Positions 1 to 15,478 of a stretch of 64,000 nt of DNA are shown piece after piece. Positions within the stretch are counted from its first letter, which is position 1. Each line of letters begins with the position of its first letter. The notes beneath the pieces are model-generated. The model saw only the letters and a program-made list of their open reading frames with translations, was not told where the DNA came from and ran no database searches. The translations under genes were made by a program, and so were the position numbers. Source of the DNA: Acestrorhynchus altus (lineage: Eukaryota > Chordata > Actinopteri > Characiformes > Acestrorhynchidae); the NCBI GenBank assembly GCA_034509495.1, contig CM067522.1, positions 5,118,648 through 5,182,647 on the forward strand. Reading direction: 5' to 3'.

Positions 1-930
1 GTGAAGAACATTTTACAGAATATTTTACAGGTTTAAAGAAAAATGGTAATCAAACTTACACATCTCTATCAAAAATGGTCCTTGTGTTAATCAACGGTTC
101 TTGCTGGATGATCAGATGATCACATGAGTATTGTCATTTAAGAGAACACAGTTCCTGCTGCAGATCTCAATACTGGGGGGCTTTATACCACTCTAGCCCA
201 CACCTTGCATTATTCATGGTGCCAACAGGTTCTACATTATCTGTTCCAAAGTGTCCTATTCTATTGGTAATATATCTCTCCAGACAAATCTGTGCACATC
301 TGTGTCAGCAATCGGTGCAACTTAAAGTAAACAGGGTGTCTTTAAACATTTGGACATACAGTGTTGTTGAGTTTAGATTTTAGAGTGATGACTGTGTGAT
401 ATTGTGTAGATCTCATATAATTTTTCTTTGGACACTAAAGGCCTCAGCATTATCTGCAGCTTCATTTTGCTGTGTGAACTTCATAACTGCAGGTGACAGA
501 GGGAACTGGTTGTCATCAGTATCTCTTGTATTTTAGAGGTTTACCACTATCAACTATCAACCGTGCTTTGAGCTGCTCCTCAAAGTTGTCATGGCATGTC
601 TCTGTGTAGTGTCCTTGTCCATGGAGATGCCCAACTGCCATGTACATGTAATTGCAGTTGTTCGTTTACTCTGCAATGGTGAAGCCAGAAGTATGCAAGG
701 AGTATGCTGAGGCCTTAAGTCTCCATTCCTTTGTTTTTGACTGTGGGCAGGATACCCACTGAACTACTCTTTAAACTTTAAATAGTTTTTTTTTTTTAAA
801 AGATTCGTCCATTAAAATGTGGCTTTTGAACAACTTTGCTCAATAGTACCTATATTTTAAGAAGATAAGATAAACAATATATTCTGAGAAATGAACAATA
901 AATAAAAGTTCAAATTAGCAGAATTCAAAC
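1..930. other. ADGRV1 intron 15 (partial), no coding sequence seen
   Basis: No exon with conserved ADGRV1 residues is visible. It holds one copy of a dispersed repeat at about 160-395. The rest is AT-rich and unremarkable. Confidence 0.6.
160..395. repeat. Dispersed repeat family A, copy 1
   Basis: The copy shares ordered blocks with two others in the window (25,640-25,800 and 33,605-33,810). Shared blocks include ggggggctt near its start, a ctgtgtcagcaat block in the middle, and a terminal block ending in acatttggacata. I associate the pattern with a non-autonomous teleost DNA element but cannot name the family. Confidence 0.6.
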
Positions 931-1054
931 CTGCAAAATAAATGGGGTCGTCATTCTTCGTGATCTCTAAACTTGCATTTACAACATTTCCCAGTCGTGC
1001 TCCTCCAGTAGCATTGATGAGAATGATGGTGAACTCTTCATTCTTTTCTGGTAT
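931..1054 (-). CDS. adgrv1: ADGRV1 coding exon 15 (last in window)
   Basis: The exon is 41 codons plus 1 base, phase 0 to 1. It encodes IPEKNEEFTIILINATGGA and ends KNDDPIYFA, the border to the next Calx-beta repeat. No further exon is visible between 1 and 930, so exon 16 lies beyond the left edge. Confidence 0.93.
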
Positions 1055-4000
1055 CTGAAACAAGGTTACAGCAAGCTCTATGAGTTTGGAACAATTTGGA
1101 TTAATTAAGATTATTTTCAAAATATTACATTTCAACATTATTGAATTTGATGTAATTATGTTGGTATGATTTGTTTTTAAAAATACAAATACAAATGTAG
1201 GCACCATTTGCACAGTAGTGAAGTAAAAAACAACCTTCATCAGTACATAAATTGTGTTACAGAAAACATAGAATGGTTGCACAGCTTCAGTGGTTCCCAG
1301 TTGTGACTAAGTGGTCACCAGGTGGTTTCTATGGTGTTCCCAGGAGGTTGCTGTAATGCTGCTAAGTGTTTGCAAGGTGTTTTTTTAGTGTTGCTTTGTG
1401 TCTGATATGGAGTTACTTATTGGTGACGATGGTGTTGCTCTGTACGTGGTAGGCAATTGATTAAGCATCCATGTGTTTGCTACAGTGACTAGCAGGTGGT
1501 GAAATAGTTGCTCTGATACCACATGTGGTTGGTTCGGTTTTACATATGTATTTCATTGTGATATTATAAACGTTAACAAACCTTTGCTCCCCATTCAATT
1601 CAGCAAAACTAACTCACACAACCACACTGAAAAACAATGTTGATGTCTCATAAAAACTTACGATGGATCCCACTGTCCTCATAATTTGAACAAACAAATT
1701 GAAAAATAAATAAATAAATAAATAAACAAAACATCTTCATGAAAACAGTATAAGTAGGTTTTTTAAGAATTTAAGAAGAATGACTGGAGGCTGAATGTTT
1801 TTAAGTTCTCCAGAGCATCTGTGGCCTATAAATTATATGGACAAATTATACATTATTATCAAATTCTGATGGTGTTTACCTCATCTGGCTTGGAGTAAAG
1901 CGTCAGATTTTTTAGATACTCCCCTTCAGCAAATACCACCTCCCCCTGGACTGGGATTACATCTCCTGAGTAGGTGGGTTCCAGGATCCAGAGGACTGAC
2001 ACATTTCCAAAATGACCCCTTCCTCTCATGATGGGGTAAGAGGCTATAACACAAGATTTTTTCTAACAATCATAAATATCAAAAAGGTAACCTACATTAA
2101 GAGTGACAGCGCACCATATGTCTATATAAGTCATTTATATGTCAGTAAATTATTCATGTCTACAGAAGCTCATCATTAAAGTCAATAATGTGAGGCACTG
2201 TCTCAAATATGCCAATAAATAATTGATGCCCCGAAAGTTCACAATGGACACAAGCCAGTAGAAATCCGACAGGATCTAATTTGAATAGAATTCATAGCTC
2301 TCCAGACGTAAGCAGTTCAGGGTACAAAGGGCCTCATTCACTAAAATCTTCCAAAGAATTGTTCCTGAAAAAAGTCTGATTCATGGTTGTTGTTGTTCAC
2401 AGCTCTGCTCTTATAATGATCCTATTGCCTTTGTGCACTGAGCAAACAGAGGTGAATGTTAGAATCTGTTCATGAGAACCTTTGTTGAATAAAGTATATA
2501 TATATTTATATATATATTTATATATATTTGCCTACCTGAGTGCAGGTCCATTGCTTTACTCTCATTGACGGAGAACCTGAAACCTGGCTGAGTGAACTCA
2601 ATGACTCCAAACGGATCGTCGCTCTTGCGCACGGTGATGTTAACCAGTCTGCGGCTGCCCAGGCGACTAGCTGGGGTGCTGTGGCTGCTGAGAACTACTG
2701 CAAACATTTCATCCAGCTAAAAACAGACAAATATATTGTCACTGTTGTGTAAAAGCTTGTATTTCTGTTTGGACCATTTGAGTCTGATGAATGGACTAAA
2801 TGAAAATACTCCAAAATATGTTGTGTGACCAGATGTATTTGTGACAACCTCATTGTCTCATTAAGCAATAAAGAACATGTGGTAATCTGAATTCTCTTTA
2901 AACGTGAGTGCAAGACGAAACCTATCACAGTGCATCTAACAATAGCATAGTTACTCCTTTCTATTGATAGAAAATTCCAAATATTGATCTGTTTTACTAT
3001 GAACATCATGAGAATGCACACATTCTGGCTTTACAGTGGACGTTCTGTACCTGACAGCACCAACAATAAAACTAAACAGTAATGCTTACCTCAGGCAGCC
3101 CATCAGGTTTGGCCACTAGAGCCACCACTACTTCCCTCTCTCCGGGCTGGAACTCCAGAATTCCTGTAGCGCCGTAAAAGTCCTCGTTTCCAGAGGGGGT
3201 CACTGTATACCTCACCAGCTGGTTGAGCAGCTGCCCTTGCTGTCTGATCACTCTCAGCTCCACCGTCTCACCCTCCTGCAGAGAGCAGAGATTAAGACTT
3301 TAAATCCTTAAATATGTTTTTAGTTCTGTTCTAAGTTAATAACCTTAAGTTACTGTAGTGCACTGATCTGATTCAAGCTGCTTTAGTATTAGAATAAACT
3401 GATTAGAATATTATTCCCTGATTCGGTTCCTAAAGAAATGGCAATTTAACTGAATTGGGGTGTTTTGTGTTTGCAAGAAGAAACAAGTGAACTGGACACT
3501 TTATTCTTACGTTAATGAACCAGGGGCCTTTAGAAAGGACTGAAAACTCAAAGACTCCCCCTGGGTCATCATTCTCCAGTATGACAATCTCCCGGGTGGT
3601 GAAACCAGGCTTCAGAATCTGGTTCTCTACATTCGTCCTGTGCCACAAAAAAACAAACAGCAGTTATAGTAAAAGGAAGCTTGCTCTTGGGGAATAATGT
3701 TGAATTATTTCAACCGTGTACATAATTTCCATTTAAATGCATTGAAATACATTATACCAGCAACAATTAATTCAAATATGAATGATGCACATGGGTGATT
3801 CTTCAAGAAGGTAATATCTTTGTTAGAAATACTCAACATTATTAGAAACATAAATAATAATATTATAAAATAAAATTTACCAAAGATTTTGCCAAAAGTT
3901 AAAAAATGTTCACATTATTAATATTTATTTTAAAATGCATCATATAGTAGATGTTTATGTAGTGTAATGTCTTTTTTATCTGTCATTACATTATTTCATT

Positions 4001-4679
4001 ATCAATACAAAACTGTTAGGGATGGTAATGGCAGGTTTTTAGTTTCAACATCAGTGTCTTTTTAACTTAATTAAACATTTTATTAATTCATTCTATATAA
4101 GCTCTTGGCTAATATTGTTTTGAAATTACATTATTATAAACTAAAAATGTAATTTTTCAGAAGTTTTGACGGTACAAGAGCTGAAGAATCACCCACAAAT
4201 CTGAATCAAATACATTCACTTTTTCAGTGTACCTTTAATACCATCAGATTTAGCTTTAAATTTAAACATTTCGATTCAGGGATATTATAATAAGTGTCAA
4301 AGTATAAAAACTGATATTAAAGTGGTTAACCCATCTGCTGGGCTGCTTTGACTAGAAGACTTTTGGGGGAGGCAAACTAGCCTCCCCCACCCGGCAGGGG
4401 GTCCTGTGTGTCAACTGGGCTTGGCTTGGGAAGAGCCAACCCTGGAAGCTCCAGATAATTAGTAAAATAGCAGACAAAGACCAGACAGGCAGCAGCATTC
4501 CAAACAAATGCATTCAGAGGATGTGCCGCATGCATACAAACACTGATGTCTTTACAGCAGGACATAAAGGGAGCGGGTAAATTAGGTACTAAGTGAGAAG
4601 AGAAAGCACTAGGCCAGACCCAACTGATTCACTTAACATACGCACAGGCTATTTGCATGCAGGCATTCTCTCTTTCTCT

Positions 4680-4764
<85 letters not shown>

Positions 4765-7404
4765 GCACACACCCTTTCTTTTCATTTCACACACCCAGAT
4801 AAAAGAGACTTTCCCTCAATCGAAATGTTAAGGCACGGTCCAAAGTGGTCCATCACAACAAAGTGTTGATTCACAGCACACAAAAGGGCAGAGCCCCTCC
4901 AGTGTACACTCACCCGAAGTACACTACAAAGCGTGCAGTCTCTACCCTGTAGAAGGGGAGAGTGGGAGGCAAGCAGAGGGAGTGTTCCCGTCAGAACTCA
5001 TGAATACCAATGGGGTCTTAATCGAAGAGAGGATGGATAACGCAATATTTAAGTCACATTCAACGCTTACTAAGAACCTCTTTCTTGCTTCATAAACAGT
5101 AACTCAAATTTTGGGCACAATTTTCCACATTTTAATCACAGTGAGTGTCCTTTTTCTTATTATACATTACTATTCCATTTTTATTTTTGCATATCTCAGT
5201 TTAGACAGCTATGGTCAGACCATTGGTCAATTATATTATGACACCCCTGGAGCGGAGAAGGTTAGGAATTTAGATCAAAGGCCAAAAATTGCAGCTGAGT
5301 CACATGTATGAAATATACAATATAAATGTTTCTAAATGGTTCTGGCTCAGACATACAGTTCTCGGAAAGGCCATCAGTTGGTAAAGAAGCTTTACATTCA
5401 GTTTGAAGGTTTCTGTAGGCTGTTCTTAAATTTGACTTTGAGAGTGAGGGCTCTTGAATGGTACTGTACATCCTGTAGCACTGACTATGAGGCTGAAGCA
5501 ACTAAACAGCAAATGAAACACAACCAAATGTTCAAATACAGACCAACAAGGACAAAGACACTTAAAATTAGACAAAGTATGACATGACCCAGATCAGGCA
5601 AAACATCAAAATTATATATAACACAACCAAGACAAAAGAGTACACTGCACCTATCTAGAGTGAGGAGCACCGTCTCATTGATCTCTGGAACATTATCAGC
5701 CATGATGAGGATGCTGATGTTCGCCTCACTTTGTCCTGAGAGGAACACTACTGAACCAGAGAATGGTGAAAGATCATCTTTGGTAACATCAACTCTGTTC
5801 TCTCCAATAGGTCTCACACTCCAGAAGACCACAGCCTGTCCATCTGTCCCATCTCTCCTGAGCGGAAGAACGATCTAGAAAGAGTGAGAATATGCTCAAG
5901 ATATTTTTTCATAGATACATAAAAGTACTTTAAGATGCAATAATTACAGATAAAGGTGTTTAATTGTGCACATGTATAATTGCCATAGAAAAGCAGTGCC
6001 AAAAGGTAATATGGAGCAGTCACATAAGAGCCTATGTGGTCACCATAACCAATACTATGGGTATATAGGGTATAAACATCTCCGTCCTCTATGACTGCTC
6101 TTGTGGCTGTGAAGCATTTCCAGAAGAGCAGAAACGACAGAAACTCCCTATTAATACCATCTTATATGATGATCTAATAAGGAACTTTGAATGAACAGAT
6201 GTCTGTGTAGAAAATATACTTTGTGATGTCATGATGTACCATGCTGGAGTTTGACTCCTCAGGTTCTAATGCCACCACTGTCTGGTTGCTGGTGAAGCCG
6301 ATCTCTCCGTTAGCAATGTCAGGTGTGATCAGCAGTGAGATGTTGATGGCTCCTCCAAAGCGTGGGCTCACAGAGGGAATGAGGGGAGTGATGTTGACCA
6401 CCTGCAAACTGTCCAGCTGAAGAGCAGACAACAAACACTCCTGAAATAAACTGCTCTAAAACTGAGCTGTGGTAAGAGACGACAAAAAATATATACATTT
6501 AAAATCAAAATGTCAATAATGGATGTTTTTCGTAAATATTTATTCTCCACGTTTGAGTGCTGTTATGTTCAGAACATCAGACTCTTTAGAAATCATGTTT
6601 AAAAGCCTGGTGATATCTTGTAATATCTTTATGTTTTTGAATGACCATTGACCAGTGTCTTCTGATACAAACTATGAAAATCTGAAAATTGTGAGTAAAA
6701 TGAAACAAAATTCCATTTTAATTTTAATGTTTATTTAATTGTAAAAATGTTTTTTTGTCAAATTTTACTTAATTGGAAAAAGTAATATTTTTTAACTATT
6801 ATTATTTTACAGAAAGGATGTATTTTAGGTCTTGGTCTGAAATATCATTAACAAACATAAGAAGCAATCTAACTGTTTGCCTGCTTGTTTTAAGGTGGCA
6901 CCCTCACAAACTGCTGGTCAAGCTTCAGGTCTACCACTAAAAACATGCAAGTTAAGAGTCCACTATAAAACTATAGGCTGATTTTAAGGGTGGTCCTGAG
7001 CCCAAAACCCTCAACCCCTTCACCCTGAATTCTGTTTTTTACAATGTGCATCTTCTGAGACACAAGAAGCCAGTCAACGTTTTCTTTTTCAACTACTGTA
7101 ACCACAACAGAAGGTGAACACACTTGAAGGAGAACACTACCAGACCTACTAATTCAGCTAACACACAACCACGTTAAGATAAAAGAATCCTTTATTAATC
7201 CTGCAGTGGGAAAATTCACAGTTGCCTAGTTTTGTGAAGAGTGATGTGGAAGAGTGAAGGCCATCCTTCCTAAAGTTAATTTAAAGACTAATTTAAATTT
7301 ATTTTCATGTGTCCATGGAAACATGATTATTCTAACAAGGTTAACAAGGCAAATCCCATGAAGTGACCTTTAAACTTGGTTTTTCTCACTGTCAGTCAGC
7401 TTCC

Positions 7405-7445
<41 letters not shown>

Positions 7446-10400
7446 ATTCTGTATTTTGTCTGTTTCCTTGAAGGAGCTCTCGAGCAGTTCCAACTGTGCC
7501 AGGCTTTCTTGTGTGTTTATTTCTCAGCGTTACTTGATGAAGGAGTTATTTGTTTGGGCAGCAACACAAATCCTATGGCGACAACCCAAATCCCTCACAT
7601 CACCATGGCTCAAGACTGTTAATGGCCAGGCAAGCTGATGGAGAGACTCTTGTATAAATTGGATAAATTGTTAGGACACTTGAGGTTGTCTTCCCAAGTC
7701 TGAAGAGAGACCCAGAAAGAACACAACATACAATCAAGGGCCATAAAGAATAACCTTCATCAACTTCATAGAGTCCCAGTTTCAGACCCAGTTTTTCAAT
7801 CACAGTTATTTAACTGCAGCAAGGTTTGTTTAAATGTTAACCCTCAGATGCCTAGATTCCCTGCTCTCAAAGCCCTATTCCATTCAAATGTAGATATGTA
7901 AATCCTTAGACCATTACATTATATATATTACATAAGATATATATCATTTTTACAGGCAGATGTAAGTCTGTACAGCTGGTTTCTAAATCTTTTTCTGCCG
8001 TCTCATTTTTAATGAAATGTCTAAACATGGAAAACTGTAAAGAATAATTTCTCTTTCTGAAAAACTGCTTCTGTAATGAATTATCATAATATTCAGATAT
8101 TAGTGCATTAGTGTATTTATATTTATATTTATATTTATTAGTGTATCTATTTATGCAATAGTGTATTTACTCTGACACACCAGATGCTCTTAATGTTGAT
8201 GCTGTGGTCTGTATTATGATTTTTATTGTGATTATTTTATTTACACAATTCTCTATTTAAAAATTTTACATTTAAACATTAAAATACAAACAAAACAACA
8301 TTCAAAAGTAACAATATTACAACGCCTGTATGTCAGTAAAGTTATTTGGTCTAAATTGACTGATGGCTGTTGCTCAGCAGACTTGGCCCACTGTTCCATT
8401 TGGGAAAAGAGCTTGTTTCTGTGATTGTAATTGTTAATTGATTTATGTTCATATATAACCCTCTTGAGCATGAGCATTTTATACACTACACTACACTATT
8501 CTGCCAAACAACTGCGTTGGTTACTGCTTTTAATAAAACATATCCTTTTCAACTTATGAACACATGTAGAAATGATTTAAAGCATGAAATCAAAACAAAT
8601 CAATTTCAGTCTCTGCATGTTTTAGTGTTCCTGCTTTTCAAGTACCTGTATGAAGAAGTGTGCTCCATTCTGCAGGAAGGCGTCATTTTGGATAGGCAGG
8701 ATAAGCTGGATCTTCGACTGACCCGACCTGAATACAACACTATTGGTGCTGGTGCCATTCAGCACACCGTTCCGAGCCCTGGCTGGCTCTAGAGGCCCTG
8801 CTGGGATGTAGAGGGCTGTAAGCGAAAGACGCACCTCGCCCAGAGTGCCCCCCTGACGCAGGAAGTTGAGGGACAGGAAGCGCACCTCAGGCCAGCTCTG
8901 AATACTCTGAGTCTCATTGGGATGGAAGCTGAACCGGCCATAAACATCATCACTGTCCTGGATGTAGAACACCATCTGTGGAGAAGAAATCTCTTCATCT
9001 ACAGTGCACACAAGGATGGTAACACATGCTTCCTTTGAGCCACAGATGACATTACTAAAACTTGAACAGAGTTCTGACAAAAGAGTCCAGTAGAAAATCT
9101 ACTACACATCCTTCCTTGGAGAGACAACAAAAATAAATATTTTTCCACATATTTGTTTAGATGTGAGATACATTTCAAATATACTGTTTAATGTATTTCA
9201 ATCAATTGCAGTATATTAAGGAAAAATGTTTTTTGTCCATTTTAGTATTACTTTTATAAGTTTATTTTTCATTTAGGAATTTAGTGTATTTTTATAGAAT
9301 TACTAAAGAAATTCAACCATCCATGGACAAGGACATGGACAACAAGCAGCAAAATACAGCACAGCCATGCAGGTGGGTCAGGAGTGGACAGATCAGACCC
9401 CTTCCATGACACTTGTTTCATGTAAGATGCAACACATACAGGTCACAAAGCAAAAGCAGTTACTGTTTGCTACAAATTGAATCAAATATTGTTTTGAAAG
9501 AGTTGATGTGAAAGACTACAGCAGGAGTAAAACTGTACACCACATTACCACATCACTAAAATGTTAAAGGGATTACTAAGATTAACATGCCTAGGTTATT
9601 ATCACTGTCGCTGACTCAACAAAAAGCTAAAAATGATGTTTCAAATCAAAAGTTCACCCTGGTGACAATTTTGCGCTGGGAGACAATGAGGTTGAAAACA
9701 GTTTCATTTTGTGGCAGTGCAAAATGTTCTAAATAAGAAAACATTTAAGAGCAATAAATACTATTATACGGTAAAGTACCAAAAAATACCATTGGGTACT
9801 TTACTCGGAAAGCCCTCCTCATGGCTAGTGATCCTATCCACCCACTCCAGAGCTCCTTCAGCCTGCTGCCATCAGGGAGGAGACTGCAGAGTCTTCAAGC
9901 CAGAACCACTAGACTGAGGGATAGCTTCGTCCACCAGGCTGTCAGGATGCTCAACTCTTCCTGCACAGCCCCCCCCCGGCCCACCTCCCCACCCCCCTTT
10001 TTTTGCACCCTGCACATGTGAAGTCAGGATCCAATTACAATTCTCTGTATGTCTTGTGCACTTTGACTCGTTATCCAATTCCAGGTACCAGTAAAAATAT
10101 TGTCTCAAATGTAAACAGTAATATTATAACCCTATTCTGTGGTGTATTTTACATAGTAAGTATGGCAATTTAGCATCATATTAGATGGTAACCATATCTG
10201 CAGTAAGTAATACAGTCATTTCTAAGTTAACTTCCACAGCTGCAACAGGTCTTCTCCTCCATACAGATACCACATAAGGCCATCTGAATAAAAACTCTAG
10301 ACATGCTAATTTTAGTAATCCTTCCTCTCTCATTAGACCTTATGAACAAAAATAGCATTCACATGCCATTTTATTATGCCCTCTGCCATTCATCCAGGCT

Positions 10401-13400
10401 TTATTTGGGTCAGACGAGAGTCTTCAGTCAATATTTTGCTTTGTGATTTGCGGGGATGTTTTTCACAGTTAATTTATGGAAGCCTGACATGTACAAGCTG
10501 TAAATCTAGCCTTCACGCTGGGCCTTCACGTGGTGCTGAGTCAAGTCCTGTCAGCCACATGCGCAGCGAAGTTCCTCCAGATCAGTGGCAGCAAGCTACC
10601 ACATTTATGCACTGCTGCAATTTAAGGGCTTTAACATAAACAAGGGTTGGATCTACCCACTCCTTTCACATATAATCAGGACTTAAACCTGCGACAGACA
10701 AGTTCTAAAGAGCGGAACACACACACGCTCACATGCTGCGCTGTGCTCTTTCTGGTGGCTTTATTTTCCGCCAAGACCACATGAAGGGAACACCCAGGTG
10801 ACACTTAATGCAACCAGCAGCACTCTTACATTGCTGCGCCAAATGGATCTGTTCAGACCACATCCTCCTGCAGTCCATATGGGCTGTGGGAATGTATTCT
10901 GATCCCAAAACAGTGTTCCACAGCCCTACCAATGGGGAATTGAGGGGAAAATGGTTCTGGGTCTACTGGACACATTTCCACTTCAGCGGAGGAGATCAGA
11001 ATCAGAAATACTTTATTAATCCTGGCGGGAAACTGCATCAGCATGTCATGGATTCCAGGTCCCACCCAGGATTGTGCAGGAATACAGTATATGTACAATA
11101 TATACACTAATATATAACATGGACAAAAATATTAGGTCACCTGCTCATTCATTGTTTCTCCAAAAATCCGGGGTAATGAAGATATTAAAGAAGTTTATTG
11201 TGATTTTGTTGGATTAACTGTTTCAAATGTGCAGAGATGGCTTTTTACTAGATTATAACGCACTGCGGTGAAAATCTGATTGCATTCATATAAGCCTATG
11301 GTTTCTCTATACATAAACTTAGCCTATAAGTACTACAAACCACACAAGCAATTATAATTTGGATAAATCAAAATGTGGAACAGTTTAAGTTATGCGTGTC
11401 GTCAGACATGTAAATTACACCTGTGATAACAGCCCACGGGCTAGTTAAGATTTAGGCTTAGATTAAGTGACAAAAAACATTCCCTGTCTACCTCCATTGG
11501 TTCATCAACTTCAGCCCCTCCCAGTACAGAGGATGGGATCAGTCTAAGTAGGAAGGCCTCTGCCTCTTCAGGGAGACTATCTTGAGTGATGTTTAAGGGC
11601 AGGATGGCTGTCATTTGCCCTTCTGTTAACCTCAGAGTTCCAGAGGCTGGGAAAAGGTCAGCAGTGACAGGTGTCCGGTCTGTGGAGTTTCGTGTTATGG
11701 TCCAGTTCACTGAGACAAGACCATGAGTTCCACCGTTTCTCACAATGGTGATGCCTTCAAACCTTCAGAGAAAAAGACAAATATAGTAGCAGTGATAGAG
11801 ACACTAGACTCAATAGTACAGATCAGTGGAGCATGACAGAAATTTTGTTTAACACAGTTTCTTTTTGAACCTATGAATCACCTACACCATTGGAACATTT
11901 ACATTAAGAATGTCTCCGGTAGGCTCTTTTTGTTAGTCTGCCTGACTGAATGGGAGGTCATATGCAAATGTGTCCATGGATGTGATGTCACAACCTTAAT
12001 GGATTCAGAACATTGTAGCCAACTTTCCTTATTACATGTAAATTTGACCAACAACATTACAGAAAGGCCTAGGAAAAGATGACAACTTCCCTTGTCATAA
12101 TTCAAAATCACTCACCTCGCGGTTGTATCTTCGTTAATTATGACTGGTTGTGTTAGAGATGGACTGCTGATGGACAGCACTCCATAAGGCTTGTCATTAG
12201 GCTCGATGGTCACCTGCACAAAGCTGGGAGACACCAGAACAGCATCACCCAACAAGGTCTCCTCCAGAAGAAGCACCTGAAAGGACTCAGCAATTTCTGG
12301 AATTCTGTCATCAATGATGTTGAAGTGCAGAACTTTTTCTTGAACCCCTGGAGGAAAAACCACCATCCTCATAGCTTGGAGATCCACAAAGTCCTTCAAC
12401 AGCGTGGCACTGGCTGCTCCATTTCCTGTTACTATGGCATATGCGACAGATACTTCTCTGTCATCAGAGCCAATAAAGAGGCCTTCGTCTGTTCTTCCAC
12501 GGGTAATGGTCAGGTTTATGATGCCTGCAGTTTCAGGTACAGCTAAGGACGGTTGTGAGAAGCGTATAGGGGCATCATTACGAGAAATTTTGATCTGTAG
12601 AGCAGTCCTGTTAGTGTTCAATAAGGCACCTCCAGCCACTCCTGTTAACTGCACAGTGAAGATCTCATCATCTTCTGGAACCTGGCAAGAAGCAAAATTG
12701 ACAAGGTTACTGTTAGTAACAATAGTTATTCATATATCAGAGATAAATAATGAAAAGTTACAGGTAAAAAAGTGTGTCATATGGGTAAATGGGGGGTAGG
12801 CTTCACCATTTGGAAGCAGGGGCCCTGAGATTTTCCACATGGAAAACTTTTTTGAGGCGGCCAATTTCTTCAAATTCACCAGATTTTAGGCGGCTAAGTG
12901 TATGACAGCACACTTATATGCCACCACAGTTGTGTAAAACAAACTTTACACATTGAAACAACAAGAACCAAAAATGGATATACTACTGTTATAACTTTAA
13001 TGAGTTTAAGATATGATATGATATGATATGATATGGAACCTTTTGTTCTTCTATGAGTGTACACTCAAAAGTTTAATTCTGATGAACTACCTCTACTTTC
13101 TAAGGCAATAGTTTGATCCATTCGAGTAAGTGTTTTCACACTGCAAATGAATCGTAAATCATAGGTGGCTCTGGATTGAAACCAGCTCTTTTGTTCAGAC
13201 CAAATTTGAATGAAAGAGATGTTTTCAATCCAGAATGGAATATGAGGTTAATCTGTTGCACTTGGGATTCAGATTCTGGCAGGAAGGCAGAACTTTGCAC
13301 AAGGAACCTGCATCAGTGTCAAGTATGGGGAGATGTGGTCCACATAGGTGATAATGACAGGTTATTACAAAGTACTTTATCGCGTTCGTTAAACTGCAGC

Positions 13401-14037
13401 GTGAAACTGAAACATATGAATGTCATATAACAAAAACATGAACCCTGGTTCTGATTAAATCAAGATATATCAAAAGTAGTAGTGAGCACCTTATCATCTT
13501 GTATGAGTACACTGAAGACCACAACAGATCGGCCAGGTGGAATAGTGAGGTTTCCTCTGTCAGGACTCAAATCTTCACTGGCAGGGTTCGGACCTCCAGA
13601 GATCTGTCAGTTTAAAACGCTCTCATTAATACAGTTCAGCCAAACTCTGAAGTTCCTGATATTTCAAAAACTTTAAAACCAAAACCCAAAATGCAATTTC
13701 TAGTACTCACCTCAAAATTCACAGTTACTGTTCCATAAGTTCCTTTTTCTCTAATTAGAGTTAGAGGCACATACTGGTTTCTGCCCTTCAGTTCCTCCAC
13801 TGTGATCAAGCTCGTCTGCAGAAACATACAATGCATTTAGTCATTTCACCCAATTTTCAGTAAAATCTCCTCTAATGATGATTTGTAGAGGCTCACCATT
13901 CAACATGTGCACATTGCTTACGATTAGATTATATTTAGTTGGTTTGTTTACAAACTGTATGCATTTTAAGTATTAGGACACATGCTCATCTGTTGTTTCT
14001 TCTAAAATAATAATAAGAGTAATAAGAAAGAGTTTTA

Positions 14038-14074
<37 letters not shown>

Positions 14075-15426
14075 ATAATAACAACAATAATAATAATAAT
14101 AATACGTATTTTTATTATCTGAGTATTTGTAATATAAAAAGACATTTATATTAAGTTATAATAGTTCAGTCATTTGTGACTGAAAGATACATTAAACTTG
14201 TATCAATTTGTTTAGATTCACATAGCAGTTCACAAAATTCTAGAAAGATCTTGATTAAAAATAGGATGATGGAAGGGTCTTCTCAACTTTAGGTGGGGTG
14301 ACTTTGTTCCCATGACGACATCCAAACTTCCATTGACAAGTTAATCCATTCAGTAAAGGTCTCATGTGTGTAATTTTACTCACCCTAGCAACCCAACAGC
14401 CTCTGCTGACTCCCACCTGAGTGATGCCTCTGTAGAGGCATTCTAAACTCCCACCATCCCACCAGCTTCATTTCCTTCTTTTCCCTCCCCCCGACATTTA
14501 ATTGCCCTTCAATAAACATGTAGAAATAACTCTGGACAGCAGTCGCCGTGGCAACTCTCTCAAATGCATCACAGAACAAATGTGTTCTGCAGCCACAGCA
14601 GTTCTTACTTTGTAGTAGTTTAGGGTTACGGTATAATGCTGGTCAAATTCTGGGGACAGCTTGCCTTCTTTCAAATTTTTTATTGAAATATTTAACATAA
14701 ATTTTAGTTAGAGCAAAGTTCAATCTAGATAATGTAATGTCTAAATGATGATTTTATTTTAAGTCAATGAGAACAAAATATTACATCATATTTGAACCTT
14801 TCTATTAATCATGCCAACATTTTAAACAGAGTGAAGATTGCATTTGAGATTCAAATGATTCATTCTTTTTTGTGTCACAGTGATTTACAGAGATAAAATA
14901 TGTGAAATTATTTCCGGTTCTATCAGACGTATGTTAATTAAGACAATAGAGTGAAGTGTGGTCTTTCACAGAAGGGCTTAAACAACTTCTTAATTTTTTA
15001 CAACATCATATTTAAATTTTTACATATTAAAGGAAACTTTGACTTAAGGCTCGTGTGTAATATATGGTGTATATGTACAATACTGTTCAAGTCTGATAAC
15101 ACAAACAAACAAAATAGAAGGTTTATTATTATAAAACAAGTGTTTCTTTTATTAGTAATAGTACTGAACATGTAAACCACACGAAATCCGAACCAGCAGT
15201 GTAATCAGTGCTTAAACAGCTGGCAGCAAAATGGCAGAAGAAAGTACAAGAATATGATCATTGTCTTACTGAGTTGAAGGATATGATTCCAAAGGCATTG
15301 TCATTGGACAGGATGGTGATGGTGGCTGTATTTGGGGTCCCTACAGTCACTCCATTTGAGGAGCTCTGAAAAGACACAAATGAATGAGTGAATTTGGCAC
15401 AATGTGATTACTGGTGGTTGAGATAT

Positions 15427-15478
<52 letters not shown>

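Noticed and set aside
857..1282. Extended open frame around ADGRV1 exon 15
   Set aside because: Only 931-1054 is conserved and bounded by splice sites; the flanks are intron.
4593..4869. His/Thr- and Ser/Leu-rich open frames over dinucleotide repeats (also at 7.4, 15.3, 23.4, 27.1 and 40.2 kb)
   Set aside because: These are translations of CA/GT/CT microsatellites and have no coding support.
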